64,000 nt of DNA. Origin: Agrobacterium vaccinii. Lineage in GTDB: Bacteria; Pseudomonadota; Alphaproteobacteria; Rhizobiales; Rhizobiaceae. The notes under the pieces were generated by a model, which ran no database searches, had not been told where the DNA came from, and saw nothing but the letters and a program-made list of their open reading frames with translations. Both the position numbers and the translations under genes were made by a program. Of the stretch, positions 34,356 through 45,110 are shown one piece after another. The stretch is taken from NCBI RefSeq assembly GCF_021310995.1, contig NZ_CP054150.1, positions 2,940,501 to 3,004,500 on the forward strand. Direction: 5' to 3'. Each line of letters starts with the position of its first letter. Within the stretch, counting starts at the first letter, position 1.

Positions 34356-35972
34356 TCAATGCTTGAAGTGACGCATGCCTGTGAAGACCATGGCAACGTT
34401 ATGGGCGTTGGCCGCGTCTATTACATCCTGATCCCGCATGGAGCCACCCGGCTGAATAACTGCGGTGGCACCGGCAGCGATCGCAGCCAGAAGTCCATCT
34501 GCGAAGGGATAGAATGCTTCCGAAGCAACCGCTGAGCCCTTTGTCAGGGGTTCCGCAAGGCCCATGGCCTTGGCGGCATCCTCTGCCTTTTGGGCTGCAA
34601 TGCGTGCAGAATCAATGCGGCTCATCTGGCCCGCACCGATACCAGCGGTCTGGCCGTCCTTGGCATAAATCACAGCATTGGATTTGACATGCTTGGCAAT
34701 CTTGAAGGCAAATTTCATGTCTTCGAGTTCCTGCGGCGTCGGCGCACGGTTGGTGACGACCTTGAGATCGAGGTCTTCCACCATGCCGTTATCGCGGCTT
34801 TGCACGAGAAGGCCACCAGAGACTGTCTTTGCGGTGATACCGGGCGCACGCGCATCCGGCAGGCCACCGGCTGACAGCAGACGCAGGTTTGGCTTGCGGG
34901 CAACGATCAGCCTTGCTTCCTCGGTCACATCAGGTGCGATAATGACCTCGGTGAAGAGCTGGATGATCTCTTCAGCCGTCTCTGCATCCAGTGTGCGGTT
35001 GAGCGCGATAACGCCGCCGAAGGCCGAGACTGGATCGCATGCCAACGCCCGCTTGTAAGCGTCGAGCAGGGTCTCACCCGTCGCCACGCCGCAGGGATTT
35101 GCATGCTTGATGATGGCAACCGCAGGCGCTTTCTCCGGCAGAAACTCTGCAACCAGTTCGTAAGCGGCATCCGTGTCGTTGATGTTGTTGTAGGAAAGCT
35201 GTTTGCCCTGCAAAAGGGTCGCTGTTGCAACGCCGGGACGTTTATCGCCTGTCAGGTAGAAACCCGCGCTCTGATGCGGGTTTTCACCGTAACGCATCTT
35301 TTCCTTCAGCACGCCGCCGACAGCGCGGTAATGCGGTGTTTCGATGGACAGCGCTTCGGCAAACCAGTTGGAAATGACAGCGTCATAGGCAGCAGTACGT
35401 GCGTAGGCCTTTGCTGCAAATTTCTGACGCAGCGCGTAGCTCGTTTCGCCATCATTCGCCTGCAAAGCTTCCAGCAGTTCCGGGTAGTCGCTAGGATCGG
35501 TGATGACGGTGACATAAGCGTGGTTCTTGGCCGAAGCTCGGATCATGGCGGGTCCGCCGATGTCGATGTTTTCTACCGTCGTCGGATAATCGCCACCCTT
35601 AGCCCTGACCTCTTCAAACGGATAGAGATTGATGATGGCCAAATCGATGGCTTCAATGCCATGCGCACGCATGGCTTCCACATGCTCTTCATCGTCGCGG
35701 ATGGCCAGCAACCCACCATGGACGTTGGGGTGCAGCGTCTTGACGCGGCCATCCATGATCTCGGGAAACTTGGTCACATCGGACACATCCGTCACCGGCA
35801 GTCCGGCATCTGCGATCGCCTTGGACGTTCCGCCTGTCGACAGCAGCTTGACGCCGAGTTTGACCAACGTACCGGCGAGTTCGATAATATCGGTCTTGTC
35901 GGACACCGACAGCAGCGCGGTACGGATTTTGACCTTGTCAGGCGCAGGGATTTTCTTGGAAACGACAGCCAT
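34356..35972 (-). CDS. purH: Bifunctional AICAR transformylase / IMP cyclohydrolase
   Basis: PurH performs the last two steps of IMP synthesis: formylation of AICAR and closure of the purine ring. The 538-residue protein has the N-terminal methylglyoxal-synthase-like domain ([41 protein letters not shown]) and the transformylase domain with [11 protein letters not shown] and [11 protein letters not shown]. The start at 35972 ([20 protein letters not shown]) is preferred; the frame remains open upstream without family similarity. A strong terminator follows directly. It is expected to be constitutive or purine-controlled, but no regulator site was identified. Confidence 0.96.
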   Translation of the reverse strand: MAVVSKKIPAPDKVKIRTALLSVSDKTDIIELAGTLVKLGVKLLSTGGTSKAIADAGLPVTDVSDVTKFPEIMDGRVKTLHPNVHGGLLAIRDDEEHVEAMRAHGIEAIDLAIINLYPFEEVRAKGGDYPTTVENIDIGGPAMIRASAKNHAYVTVITDPSDYPELLEALQANDGETSYALRQKFAAKAYARTAAYDAVISNWFAEALSIETPHYRAVGGVLKEKMRYGENPHQSAGFYLTGDKRPGVATATLLQGKQLSYNNINDTDAAYELVAEFLPEKAPAVAIIKHANPCGVATGETLLDAYKRALACDPVSAFGGVIALNRTLDAETAEEIIQLFTEVIIAPDVTEEARLIVARKPNLRLLSAGGLPDARAPGITAKTVSGGLLVQSRDNGMVEDLDLKVVTNRAPTPQELEDMKFAFKIAKHVKSNAVIYAKDGQTAGIGAGQMSRIDSARIAAQKAEDAAKAMGLAEPLTKGSAVASEAFYPFADGLLAAIAAGATAVIQPGGSMRDQDVIDAANAHNVAMVFTGMRHFKH

Positions 35973-36121
35973 GGGACTACTCCGTGGAACATGGAGGAAG
36001 GGCCGGAGATCAATCGTTCCGGCGGTTGCCGCCGCGTTAGCACAGCTTTGCGCATTAATAAACACAGCCACGACGTACAGCTTGCGATTCGGCAGGGGTT
36101 TTTCTGATGGGGAAGCGCTGC

Positions 36122-37942
36122 CTAAAGCTTTCTTTCGATCAGCCAGCGCACTTCACTGGTGTCTAATACCTGAAAATGGATTTCCAACTGCTGGGAGGGA
36201 CGGATGCCGGAGGCATCCGCCATGAAGACATCTTCAGCAATGGCAACCATCTGCCCCGGTGCCGAAAATACCCAGCTTGTGCCATCGCTTGCCCGCATCA
36301 TCACCGACTCTTCGTCCTGCCTCACCAGTTCGATAGATGGGTGAATGTGGAAGCGGGAGACGGTATCGACCGTCCCTTCAGGTTGTTTTTTATCCTGCTG
36401 AGCCAGATAAATGAAATCACGACCTTTGATCTTGCTTCCTGCTGCACTCAGTTCCAGCTCGCGTTGATGGATGTAACCGTAGTCTTTGACATAGCCGTCA
36501 TGGGAGGCAATCAACACGTCTGCACCCTTTTGATCGGTCTCCCGCTGAACGCTGACCTCGCTGATACCGGCAACCATGATAGGCCCCAGCAGGCGTGACC
36601 GTGACAGCCGGCAAGACGAAGTATCGTTGATCGTTACCGTCGAATGCGCCGCTGTTGAGCGGCTCGCGCGTTTGAAATCCGGTGCGGCATAGGAGGGAAA
36701 GCCGGAATTGACGATGAAACGGTTGCGAACAGAGGAGAGCTCGAAAGACAGGCAGCCGCAATGGGCACCTCTGGAAAGCTCCATGGACTGCGGAATGCCG
36801 GTATCGACGATGATGACCGTATCATCCGCTGAAAGCCGCTGATAGGCCACATCAGGCAAGGCGCGAGATGGTCGCCCGGATGTTTCGTCATAACGCAGCA
36901 CGGAGGCCAGTTCATTCGCTAGCGTTGCCGTCGAGCCATTGAAAAGCGCAAGGTCACCATCCTGATGGCGAAAAAAGCGAATGGCGGGAAACATGCGGTC
37001 GATCGCCGGAACGAGACCGGGCGGCACGTCGTGACCGAGATTGATGTAGCTTTGCCGCAACGGCAGCAGATCCAGCAGCAGCTCCAGCATAACACGTGGA
37101 TTGCGCGACATGTGGCCGCCGTCGGGCAGAACCTGGCGCTCCAGCTCCCGGTCCAGCTTCATACCGAAGCGCGCAATTTTCGAAGAGCGGTTCGGAAGTG
37201 AAATGGACGCCACCGCCAGCGCAATACGGATTTTAAGGCGGGTCTCTCCATCGGGCGCATATCTGGCGATAAGGCTGAGATAGGCGACGTGAAAGCCCAG
37301 GCTTTTGAGAAAACGCCGATAGAAGCCCGCATCGGCATTGTGCAGAACGACCGGGGAATGGGACAGCCAGGCGATCAACCGTTGAGCCGCTGTATCAGGC
37401 GCCCAGGCAACCCCAACGAAAGTGCGGCCGTGCAGCGCGATCCAGTCAGACACGAGAACACGCGACCGGTGGCAGGCTTCGTCCGACTTACTGGCCCGAA
37501 CATGGCGCAGCCAGCTGAACGCATGCAGTCTTTCTTCGAAAGCCACCGATGGCATTTCAAGCGAGAAAGGCGACACGCCACCGGTTTCCAGAATGCGCCC
37601 GGCAAGCGCGATGCGGCCATAAACGAGTTCTTGAGCCACATAGGGATCGACCGCCCGTAAATCCGTTGGCGCTGCCACCAGCCCGCTGGGAGCGCGTTTT
37701 GCCAGCTTGGATAATTTCAGGCGCAGAGGTGCGATGCCAATCATCAGATGGTTTCGGAGCGTGCGTAGAAATAGCCCCGCCGCGCTGAAGCTGCTGTTCA
37801 GGGATCTTACCAAACGTGTCTTTCCCGCCTGCGCAACGATAGTGGATGGATCGCAGAATGATGGATGCTGGCTAGCAATGGACAAGTCACTCAATGTTTC
37901 ATGAAAAACTTCATATTCTGTAAACAATCCACCATGCGGCAA
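36122..37942 (-). CDS. Heparinase II/III-like polysaccharide lyase-family protein
   Basis: This protein of up to 606 residues matches the heparinase II/III family: an all-helical N-terminal part ([49 protein letters not shown]) and the beta-sheet C-terminal part ([39 protein letters not shown]). Members cleave acidic polysaccharides, but the substrate of this housekeeping-located branch is unknown. No signal peptide is visible at any plausible start. The start is unsure: the codon at 37942 is TTG without a good ribosome site, and an ATG at 37744 would give about 540 residues. Lies between rsmB and purH on the same strand. Confidence 0.8.
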   Translation of the reverse strand: MPHGGLFTEYEVFHETLSDLSIASQHPSFCDPSTIVAQAGKTRLVRSLNSSFSAAGLFLRTLRNHLMIGIAPLRLKLSKLAKRAPSGLVAAPTDLRAVDPYVAQELVYGRIALAGRILETGGVSPFSLEMPSVAFEERLHAFSWLRHVRASKSDEACHRSRVLVSDWIALHGRTFVGVAWAPDTAAQRLIAWLSHSPVVLHNADAGFYRRFLKSLGFHVAYLSLIARYAPDGETRLKIRIALAVASISLPNRSSKIARFGMKLDRELERQVLPDGGHMSRNPRVMLELLLDLLPLRQSYINLGHDVPPGLVPAIDRMFPAIRFFRHQDGDLALFNGSTATLANELASVLRYDETSGRPSRALPDVAYQRLSADDTVIIVDTGIPQSMELSRGAHCGCLSFELSSVRNRFIVNSGFPSYAAPDFKRASRSTAAHSTVTINDTSSCRLSRSRLLGPIMVAGISEVSVQRETDQKGADVLIASHDGYVKDYGYIHQRELELSAAGSKIKGRDFIYLAQQDKKQPEGTVDTVSRFHIHPSIELVRQDEESVMMRASDGTSWVFSAPGQMVAIAEDVFMADASGIRPSQQLEIHFQVLDTSEVRWLIERKL

Positions 37943-38079
37943 AGAAAGACGCGTGAGCAGCTCCCGGTCAGGAGCGCTCTACAGAAACCGGGTGGTGCGA
38001 AAAGAGATGGACACATGGATGGATGGCGCTGCGACCAGTCGTTCATCGCAGCGACATCCAGAAAAGGACAAGCAATGGA

Positions 38080-39468
38080 CTATCGTTTACGCAACACCGC
38101 TGCGTAAAAACCATCGACTCCGCCGAACATATCCGGCGTGGTGCGCAGGTCACCATCCGCATTGACAGCATGCTCCATGCCGGGAAAGTCCTGTGCAGAT
38201 ACGGGTACGCGTTCCAGATCAGCCGAGCTAGCCAATACCTTCGCCACCATCTCTTCACCCTCGGAGGGATCGAGCGAGCAATTCGAGAACACGACAATCC
38301 CGCCGGGCTTTACGAATGTGGAGGCATGGCGCAGCATCTGCTCCTGAAGACCGGCAAGCTTGGCAATATCACGCTCGTCCTTGGTCCAGCAAACGTCGGG
38401 ATGCTTGCGCAATGTGCCGGTGGATGAGCATGGTGCGTCCAGAAGCACCGCGTCGAACAGCTCCTCCGGCTGAAACTTCAGCATGTTGCTCTCGATCGTC
38501 TCGGCCTCCAGCTTCAGACGCCCGAGATTTTCGCGAAGCCGTTTCAGGCGATTGCCAGACTGATCGAGCGCCGTGACCTGCGCGCCGCTCAAAATCAGCT
38601 GTGCCGTCTTGCCGCCGGGAGCCGCACAGGCGTCCACCACACGTTTTCCCGTCAAATCACCCATGAGTCGGACAGGCATGCTGGCGGAGAAGTCCTGGAC
38701 CCACCACTCGCCCTCATCAAACCCTTCCAGTCCCGAAACCGAGCCTTCGAATGAGCCGAGCCGGACACTGCCATTGGGCATAACCGTGCCAGCGAGCTTC
38801 TCGGCCCAATGTTCGGGATTGGACTTTACGGTGATATCGATGACGGATGGTATAAGCTGCGCTTGCGCCATACGTTCGGCAGCATCCGCGCCATAGACTT
38901 TCGACAGACGTCTATAAAACCATTCAGGCAAGACGGGTATCGCACTAACAGCCTGTAGAACCTCGTCTTTTTCGCGCCCCAACCGCCGCAGGACGGCATT
39001 GACCAGCTTTACGAAACGTCTGTTGCGTGGATCGCGATGCGCTTGCTCGACAGCAAGATCGACAGCCGAGTGATCTGGCACATCCAGATACAACATCTGC
39101 GTCGCACCCACGACCAGAACATGATGGAGCGAGCGGGCGCCTTGCGGAAGCGGTCCATCCAGCAACATGCCAAGCGCTGCATCGATACGCGGCAAGTGGC
39201 GTAGCGCTGTATTGACGATGGCACGCACCAAGGCTCGGTCTGCAACATTGAGAGCCCGGTAGGTAGGGTTGCCGTTTTCGGCGTCCATCATGCCATCGAG
39301 GGATGTCTTCTTTTCGAGAACAGCGGACAAAATCTTGACCGCCGCCATCCGCGAGCCGAGCCCGGGCTTCCAGGCGTCACCCGACGTGGATGCTTCATCG
39401 TTTCCACCAGACGGCTTACGTTTGAAATGTTTTACCGGTTTGGCGGAAGAATTCGATGTCAAGACCAA
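38080..39468 (-). CDS. rsmB: 16S rRNA m5C methyltransferase RsmB-like (NOP2/Sun family)
   Basis: The 462-residue protein joins an N-terminal NusB-like RNA-binding domain ([22 protein letters not shown] to roughly residue 175) to a SAM methyltransferase domain with [31 protein letters not shown] and the catalytic cysteine region [14 protein letters not shown]. RsmB methylates C967 of 16S rRNA in E. coli; the target here is inferred. Its start overlaps the htpX stop by ten bases. A heparinase-like gene follows after 137 bases. Confidence 0.93.
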   Translation of the reverse strand: MVLTSNSSAKPVKHFKRKPSGGNDEASTSGDAWKPGLGSRMAAVKILSAVLEKKTSLDGMMDAENGNPTYRALNVADRALVRAIVNTALRHLPRIDAALGMLLDGPLPQGARSLHHVLVVGATQMLYLDVPDHSAVDLAVEQAHRDPRNRRFVKLVNAVLRRLGREKDEVLQAVSAIPVLPEWFYRRLSKVYGADAAERMAQAQLIPSVIDITVKSNPEHWAEKLAGTVMPNGSVRLGSFEGSVSGLEGFDEGEWWVQDFSASMPVRLMGDLTGKRVVDACAAPGGKTAQLILSGAQVTALDQSGNRLKRLRENLGRLKLEAETIESNMLKFQPEELFDAVLLDAPCSSTGTLRKHPDVCWTKDERDIAKLAGLQEQMLRHASTFVKPGGIVVFSNCSLDPSEGEEMVAKVLASSADLERVPVSAQDFPGMEHAVNADGDLRTTPDMFGGVDGFYAAVLRKR

Positions 39469-40418
39469 GGCCCTTTGCGCTCATTATTATCGCTTCGACC
39501 CGAACCCGTGTTGGGAACGGAACGTGATTTGCGGACCGGCTTAGCACTTGTGGACTGGTAGGTCGATGGCTGCGCAAACTCACCGGACATAGCATGCAGT
39601 GCCGCGATGCGATTATCCGTGTTGGGGTGCGTGGAAAACAGATTGTCCATTCGTTCGCCAGAGAGCGGATTGATGATGAACATATGTGCCGTAGCAGGGT
39701 TGCGCTCCGCATCATCATTATGAATTTGGCGAGCAGCACCGGAAATCTTCTGCAACGCGGACGCCAGCCAGATCGGGTTACCGCAAATTTCCGCACCACG
39801 TCTGTCGGCAGAATATTCACGTGTTCGGCTGATCGCCATCTGCACCAGCATGGCGGCGAAAGGCGCGACAATCATGGCGAACAGAACGCCGATGAAGCCC
39901 AGAGGATTGTTGTTTTCGCGGTTGCCTCCCATGAACAGCGCGAAGTTGCCGAGCATAGAGATGGCACCGGCCAAGGTCGCCGTGATGGTCATCGTCAACG
40001 TGTCACGGTTTTGAATATGGGCGAGCTCATGCGCCATGACGCCAGCGACCTCCTCGGGCGTCAACTGCTCCATCAATCCGGTGGAGGCGGCCACTGCGGC
40101 ATTCTGTGGATTGCGACCCGTGGCAAAGGCGTTTGGCTGCGCACTGTCGTACACATAAACTTTTGGCATCGGCAAACCAGCATTGTGAGCCAGATCGCGA
40201 ATCATAGCAAAGAACTCCGGTGCATTGCGCTCATCCACTTCTTGCGCGTGATAGGCCTTCAGCACCATCTTGTCGGAATTCCAGTAGGAAAACAGGTTCA
40301 TGCCTGCGGCAACAACGAGCGCGATCATCATGCCGCCGCGACCGCCGAGCATAAAACCGATGCCCATGAACAAAGCGGTCATGAACGCCAACAACATGGC
40401 CGTACGCATCATGTTCAT
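39459..40418 (-). CDS. htpX: Membrane zinc metalloprotease HtpX
   Basis: HtpX is an inner-membrane M48 protease that degrades misfolded membrane proteins. The 319-residue protein has two N-terminal membrane segments (residues about 7-25 and 28-46), the zinc motif HELAH at 130-134 in [15 protein letters not shown], two further hydrophobic segments, and the third-ligand glutamate region [10 protein letters not shown] tail rich in polar residues follows ([15 protein letters not shown]). The gene overlaps rsmB and is preceded by an intergenic region of about 100 bases shared with the divergent SDH assembly gene. Confidence 0.95.
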   Translation of the reverse strand: MNMMRTAMLLAFMTALFMGIGFMLGGRGGMMIALVVAAGMNLFSYWNSDKMVLKAYHAQEVDERNAPEFFAMIRDLAHNAGLPMPKVYVYDSAQPNAFATGRNPQNAAVAASTGLMEQLTPEEVAGVMAHELAHIQNRDTLTMTITATLAGAISMLGNFALFMGGNRENNNPLGFIGVLFAMIVAPFAAMLVQMAISRTREYSADRRGAEICGNPIWLASALQKISGAARQIHNDDAERNPATAHMFIINPLSGERMDNLFSTHPNTDNRIAALHAMSGEFAQPSTYQSTSAKPVRKSRSVPNTGSGRSDNNERKGPWS

Positions 40419-40525
40419 CCGATAATCTCCGTAATTGAGTGGAATGGCTTACCAAGCCATCTCGACTTCTATAATCTGGTTACGAAGAAACGCTTTTCAA
40501 TATCCTGTCATAAGGCCTTGGAACA

Positions 40526-40726
40526 ATGGAAAACGCAGACAACGACAATAGTGGTGAAAACCGCAAGCCGATTTCGCCAGCCGCAGCACGCGCGCTGAAG
40601 GAAGCCGAAGAACGCCGCAAGCATGCGGAAGCACTGGAGCTGCCACCGGAAACGGGCGGACGGGGAGGGGTCGAACCCGTCCGATTCGGCGATTACGAAA
40701 TCAAAGGCCGAGCCATCGATTTTTGA
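40526..40726 (+). CDS. DUF1674 protein, succinate dehydrogenase assembly factor 4 homologue
   Basis: The 66-residue protein ends with the conserved motif of DUF1674/SDHAF4: PETGGRGGVEPVRFGDYEIKGRAIDF, of which GG..G.EP.R.GD.E..G..IDF is typical. In mitochondria SDHAF4 binds flavinated SdhA and promotes assembly of complex II; the same is inferred for the alphaproteobacterial homologues. The N-terminal half is charged and low in complexity (AARALKEAEERRKHAEAL). It is the only plus-strand gene in this stretch. Confidence 0.85.
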   Translation: MENADNDNSGENRKPISPAAARALKEAEERRKHAEALELPPETGGRGGVEPVRFGDYEIKGRAIDF

Positions 40727-40773
40727 TCGACGCCAGTCCTTAAAAATTTCTTATTTAAAAACAATACCTTAAA

Positions 40774-41658
40774 TTACTTCTGCTCTAGCAAACGGCACAC
40801 GGCTTCCAACTGTTCCAATGAACGGTAGTTGATGCGAATATGACCGCCATTGCCCTTATGGGCGATTTTGACGTCGAGACCGAGTGCATCGGTCAATGTC
40901 CGCTCCAAAGCGATAGTGTCGGAATCTTTTTCATTTTCCGGCTTGCGGGAATGACCAGGATCAAGCTGGGCCTTGATATCAGCCTGAGCCATACGCTCGG
41001 CATCACGGACAGACAGGCCACGAGATACGATGGCGCGGGCGAAATGAAGTGGATCCGACGTCGTGACAAGCGCGCGCGCGTGGCCAGCCGATAGAGTACC
41101 CTCGGCAAGCATATCACGCACGGGATCGGGCAGCTTTAGAAGTCGCAGACTGTTGGCGACGTGACTACGGCTTTTGCCGATAATCTCACCGAGATCATTC
41201 TGGGTATAGCCATGTTCGGCAATCAACTGATCGTAACCCAGCGCCTCTTCCAACGGATTGAGATCGGAGCGTTGGACATTCTCGACAATGGCCAGTTCGA
41301 GAGCGGTGCGATCATCCACATCGCGAACGATAACGGGAATCTCTGTGAAGCCAGCGAGTTGTGCTGCACGCCACCGACGTTCACCGGCGATGATTTCATA
41401 GCGATTCTGCTCGACCGTTCTGACGACGACAGGTTGGACGATACCATGCTGGCGAATGGAGGATGCGAGATCCTGCAATTCATTTTCATCGAAATGGCGA
41501 CGTGGATTGCGCGGGCTGCGGGCGATGAACTCAATCGGGATCGTGCGATCGGGGCTGACAGCACGTTGAGGCTCGCCAACGGGGAGAGGCTGGTCCATCT
41601 CGCCAATCAAGGCTGCAAGTCCGCGACCGAGACGGCGCTTCGATAAATCATCGCTCAT
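40774..41658 (-). CDS. parB: Chromosome partitioning protein ParB
   Basis: ParB binds parS sites and spreads along DNA in a CTP-dependent way to organise the origin region and guide segregation with ParA. The 294-residue protein has the N-terminal RLGRGLAALIGE, the CTP-binding ParB/Srx domain (NPRRHFDENELQDLASSI and the box GERRWRAAQLAG), a helix-turn-helix (YTQNDLGEIIGKSRSHVANSLRLL) that contacts parS and a C-terminal dimer domain (IRINYRSLEQLEAVCRLLE). It is 72 bases downstream of parA. Four to five parS or parS-like sites lie within 20 kb. Confidence 0.97.
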   Translation of the reverse strand: MSDDLSKRRLGRGLAALIGEMDQPLPVGEPQRAVSPDRTIPIEFIARSPRNPRRHFDENELQDLASSIRQHGIVQPVVVRTVEQNRYEIIAGERRWRAAQLAGFTEIPVIVRDVDDRTALELAIVENVQRSDLNPLEEALGYDQLIAEHGYTQNDLGEIIGKSRSHVANSLRLLKLPDPVRDMLAEGTLSAGHARALVTTSDPLHFARAIVSRGLSVRDAERMAQADIKAQLDPGHSRKPENEKDSDTIALERTLTDALGLDVKIAHKGNGGHIRINYRSLEQLEAVCRLLEQK

Positions 41659-41730
41659 AAATCAAACTCCAAAAATCCGAATAGGTCGCGAGTCCTCGCT
41701 CGTCATCCCCTCAGTTGACGCAATCACGGC

Positions 41731-42522
41731 TTAAGCGGCCTTTCGCAGCCGTTCGCGCTGTATGACCTCAGACGCCAACTGCAAATATGCCTGGCTTCCC
41801 GCGCATTTCAAATCGTAAAGAATAGCGGGCTTACCATAGGAAGGCGCCTCGGAAACGCGAACGTTTCTCGGTATCAACGTGTGATAGACCTTCTCACCGA
41901 GATGCGTTCTGACGTCATTGACAACCTGCTGAGCAAGATTGTTTCGCGAGTCGAACATGGTGAGCACGATGCCCTGAATATCGAGAGCCGGGTTTACCGT
42001 TCCGCGAATTTGATTGACCGTATCAAGCAATTGGCTGAGGCCTTCCAACGCAAAAAACTCGCATTGAAGAGGAACTAACACCGAATGCGCTGCCGCCATC
42101 GCGTTCATCGTCAAAAGATTAAACGATGGGGGGCAATCAACCAGAATATAGGAGTAAGCTCGTGCATCAGCAGCCTGTAGCGCATTTCTCAGCAAAAATA
42201 CGCGATTGGAAGCATTGGCCACCTCCATTTCAAATCCCAGGAGATCCATGGTCGACGCGACGATATCAAGGTTTGGTACGGCTGTGGGAACGGCAACCTC
42301 GGCAACCGAATTGGCGCCAACCAGAAGATCATAGGATGATAGCTTACGTTCACGGCGGTCGATACCCAGCCCGGTGCTCGCATTACCCTGGGGGTCTAGG
42401 TCCACAACCAGCACACGCTCGCCAATTGCGGCGAGAGCCGTGGCAAGGTTGATGGCGGTCGTCGTCTTACCAACGCCACCCTTTTGGTTTGCGATCGTTA
42501 TAATCCGATTTTTCTCAAACAT
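41731..42522 (-). CDS. parA: Chromosome partitioning ATPase ParA
   Basis: ParA is the Walker-type ATPase that moves ParB-parS complexes over the nucleoid. The 263-residue protein has the deviant Walker A box KGGVGKTT at residues 14-21, the Walker B region VVDLDPQGNASTGLG, and ILVDCPPSFNLLTMNAM. The ATG at 42522 directly precedes the conserved RIITIANQKGGVGKT; the upstream extension in frame overlaps rsmG and is not used. rsmG ends 19 bases upstream. Confidence 0.97.
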   Translation of the reverse strand: MFEKNRIITIANQKGGVGKTTTAINLATALAAIGERVLVVDLDPQGNASTGLGIDRRERKLSSYDLLVGANSVAEVAVPTAVPNLDIVASTMDLLGFEMEVANASNRVFLLRNALQAADARAYSYILVDCPPSFNLLTMNAMAAAHSVLVPLQCEFFALEGLSQLLDTVNQIRGTVNPALDIQGIVLTMFDSRNNLAQQVVNDVRTHLGEKVYHTLIPRNVRVSEAPSYGKPAILYDLKCAGSQAYLQLASEVIQRERLRKAA

Positions 42523-42541
42523 GATGCCGCACCTGACCTGG

Positions 42542-43162
42542 TCAATCAGCTTTCCGACGTAGGTGACTGATTTCGAGCACAACAGAGCTCGCTTCTACAC
42601 TGCTTTGATGTCTTACCAGATCGAAATCCCATCCACCACGCGCTTTATTCACTTCGACTTCATAATCCCGACCTTTGTTGAGATAAGAAGTGAGATTATA
42701 GTTTTTATGCGCCCATGGTTCGATATAACCGAACAGTGTATCGAGGTCAGCGAGTGCCCGAGCGGATATCGCGTCGCATTGTTGGACCAAACTTGGTGCC
42801 TTCTCAATCCGAACAGGGTGGACAGAACCGCGAGCACCTGTCTCCGTTAGGGCGACACGTAGAAAACCAGCTTTTTTGTTATTACTTTCGACGAAGTCTA
42901 CCCAGCCGTCGCCGATTTCTGTAAGAAATATAGCGGTAATGATTCCAGGAAAGCCACCGCCACTTCCCAGATCGACCCAGTGTTGGGGTTTTGGCGCAAG
43001 CTGGAATATCTGAGCACTATCGGCAACGTGGCGGGACCAAAGGTCCGTAAGCGTTGAAGGCGCTACAAGATTTGTTGTCGCGTTCCACTTTTTGAAAAGT
43101 TCGACGAAATGCTCAAGTTTTTCCTGTGTTTCACGTGAAACACTTTGGCCGTTTATATTCAT
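42542..43162 (-). CDS. rsmG: 16S rRNA G527 methyltransferase
   Basis: RsmG (GidB) methylates N7 of G527 in 16S rRNA. The 206-residue protein has [23 protein letters not shown], the SAM-binding [27 protein letters not shown] and [12 protein letters not shown], all family features. The start at 43162 is chosen because it leads directly into the conserved domain. A perfect parS site overlaps codons 8-13 and encodes the residues VSRET. It lies between mnmG and parA in the usual alphaproteobacterial order. Confidence 0.95.
   Translation of the reverse strand: MNINGQSVSRETQEKLEHFVELFKKWNATTNLVAPSTLTDLWSRHVADSAQIFQLAPKPQHWVDLGSGGGFPGIITAIFLTEIGDGWVDFVESNNKKAGFLRVALTETGARGSVHPVRIEKAPSLVQQCDAISARALADLDTLFGYIEPWAHKNYNLTSYLNKGRDYEVEVNKARGGWDFDLVRHQSSVEASSVVLEISHLRRKAD
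43127..43142. other. Perfect parS site inside rsmG
   Basis: TGTTTCACGTGAAACA matches the chromosomal parS consensus at all 16 positions and is a perfect palindrome. It lies in the 5' end of rsmG, 1.5 kb from parB start and 6.5 kb from the candidate origin. Confidence 0.93.
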
Positions 43163-43172
43163 AAGAGACTCG

Positions 43173-45050
43173 TTATAACTGTGCACGCAACGTCTGACGT
43201 CGCGTATAGACGCCTTTCTTGAGCAGAGCAAGAATAAGCGAAATGGCGGCAGGCGTCATGCCATCGACCCGAGAAGCCTGAGCAATGTTCGCGGGGCGCG
43301 CCTTTTGAAGCTTTTGCTTCAACTCGTTGGAAAGGCCGGAAAGCGTAGAGAAATCGAAATCGTCAGGAATGGACCTGTCTTCATCTCGCTTTATATCGAT
43401 GATATCCGCGTTTTGTCGCTGCAAATAAACGGCGTAGCCTGTTTCGATTTCAAGGACTTCAGCGATCTTGGGCGCCAGTGCTAACAGCTCAGGCCAATGG
43501 TCTGTGATTGTCGCGAACGTGATGTCTGGATAGGAAAGCAACTCATAGGCAGATCGTCTTTGGCCGTCCTGATTTAATTTGAGACCCTGTTTAGCTGCCT
43601 CAGATGGACTAATTGTCAGCTCTTTCAGTTTCGCCCGAGCCACATCCAACGTATCGACAAAGTTGGCAAACCGCTTCGACCGCTCTGTGCCGACAACTCC
43701 AGCAGTTGCACCGAACGGCGTGAGCCGCAGATCGGCATTGTCGACACGCAGCGATAGACGGTATTCCGCGCGTGAGGTGAACATTCGATATGGCTCGGTG
43801 ACACCCTTCGATGTCAGGTCGTCTATCATCACGCCGATATAGGATTCTGTCCGGCTGAAGTGGACTGGAGCGCCACCACTTGCAAAAACTGACGCATTGA
43901 GCCCTGCAACAAGCCCCTGTGCCGCCGCCTCTTCATAACCAGTCGTTCCGTTAATCTGACCAGCCAAAAACAAACCTTGAATTTTCTTGCATTCGAGAGA
44001 TGGCCGCAGCTCTCTTGGATCGACATAGTCGTATTCAATGGCATAACCCGCCTGCAGGATTTTTACCTGCTCAAGGCCAGGGATGGTGTGGATGAAGAGT
44101 TCCTGGACCGATAGGGGCAGAGATGTCGAAATGCCGTTTGGATAGATAGTATCATCATCCAGCCCTTCGGGTTCCAAAAATATCTGATGGCCATCGCGTT
44201 CACCAAATCGCACAATCTTGTCTTCGATTGAAGGACAATAACGCGGGCCTACACCTTCAATCTGACCCGAATACATGGCAGAGAGATGGATATTATCCTG
44301 AATGATCTTGTGGCCAGCAGGCGTCGTTCTCGTGACACCACATTCGATCTGGGGATTGCGAATGTGGTCCGTCATGAAGGAGAAGGGAACGGGATCCGCG
44401 TCCGCGCCCTGACGCTCGACTGACGCCCAATCAATGGTCTTGCCATCCAGTCTCGCTGGTGTTCCCGTTTTCAGGCGGCCCATAGAAAGCCCAGCACGAG
44501 CCAATGTATCTGAGAGACCAACGGATGGCCTTTCACCAACGCGACCCGCGGGAATCTTTTCGGATCCGATATGAATGAGGCCGCGTAAAAATGTGCCACT
44601 CGTCAGAACGATCGATCGGCAAGCGATTTTAGTGCCATCGGCTAGGATGACAGCTGTTATGACGTTGTCTGCAAATTCAATGTCGTACGCATCACCTTCA
44701 AGGACAGTGAGATTCGAAATTGCCGAGATTTCCGCCTGCATCGCTTCTCTATAAAGCCGTCTATCCGCCTGCGTGCGTGGACCTCTGACTGCGGGACCTT
44801 TCTTGCGGTTGAGCATTCGGAACTGGATTCCGCCCGCATCGGCAACGCGCCCCATCAGTCCATCTAGAGCATCGATCTCCCTGACAAGATGGCCTTTTCC
44901 CAGCCCACCGATCGCCGGATTGCAGGACATGACGCCGATGGTGTCTTTATTATGCGTGAGCAGGGCGGTTTTTGCCCCGTGGCGCGCAGCGGCAGCGGCA
45001 GCTTCGCTACCGGCATGACCACCACCAATGACAACAACATCGTACTTCAT
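43173..45050 (-). CDS. mnmG: tRNA U34 carboxymethylaminomethyl modification enzyme MnmG (GidA)
   Basis: MnmG works with MnmE to add carboxymethylaminomethyl groups to U34 of certain tRNAs, using FAD and methylene-tetrahydrofolate. The 625-residue protein is full length. It starts with the FAD-binding [21 protein letters not shown], then [23 protein letters not shown] with the catalytic cysteine region, [11 protein letters not shown], and [17 protein letters not shown]. It lies between mnmE and rsmG, with its partner gene next door. Confidence 0.97.
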   Translation of the reverse strand: MKYDVVVIGGGHAGSEAAAAAARHGAKTALLTHNKDTIGVMSCNPAIGGLGKGHLVREIDALDGLMGRVADAGGIQFRMLNRKKGPAVRGPRTQADRRLYREAMQAEISAISNLTVLEGDAYDIEFADNVITAVILADGTKIACRSIVLTSGTFLRGLIHIGSEKIPAGRVGERPSVGLSDTLARAGLSMGRLKTGTPARLDGKTIDWASVERQGADADPVPFSFMTDHIRNPQIECGVTRTTPAGHKIIQDNIHLSAMYSGQIEGVGPRYCPSIEDKIVRFGERDGHQIFLEPEGLDDDTIYPNGISTSLPLSVQELFIHTIPGLEQVKILQAGYAIEYDYVDPRELRPSLECKKIQGLFLAGQINGTTGYEEAAAQGLVAGLNASVFASGGAPVHFSRTESYIGVMIDDLTSKGVTEPYRMFTSRAEYRLSLRVDNADLRLTPFGATAGVVGTERSKRFANFVDTLDVARAKLKELTISPSEAAKQGLKLNQDGQRRSAYELLSYPDITFATITDHWPELLALAPKIAEVLEIETGYAVYLQRQNADIIDIKRDEDRSIPDDFDFSTLSGLSNELKQKLQKARPANIAQASRVDGMTPAAISLILALLKKGVYTRRQTLRAQL

Positions 45051-45094
45051 GACGAGACCCGTCCTTTCGGTCTGCCCGCGCCCTATCGGCTCAG

Positions 45095-45110
45095 TGTTTC
45101 ACGTGAATCA
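45095..45110. other. parS-like site between mnmG and mnmE (15 of 16 bases)
   Basis: TGTTTCACGTGAATCA differs from the consensus at position 14 only. It overlaps the end of mnmE by three bases and lies in the short spacer before mnmG. Confidence 0.75.

Noticed and set aside
36122..37942. Reading the heparinase-like gene as part of a defence or capsule island
   Set aside because: Neighbours are rsmB and purH, base composition looks like the rest and no other polysaccharide genes are nearby.
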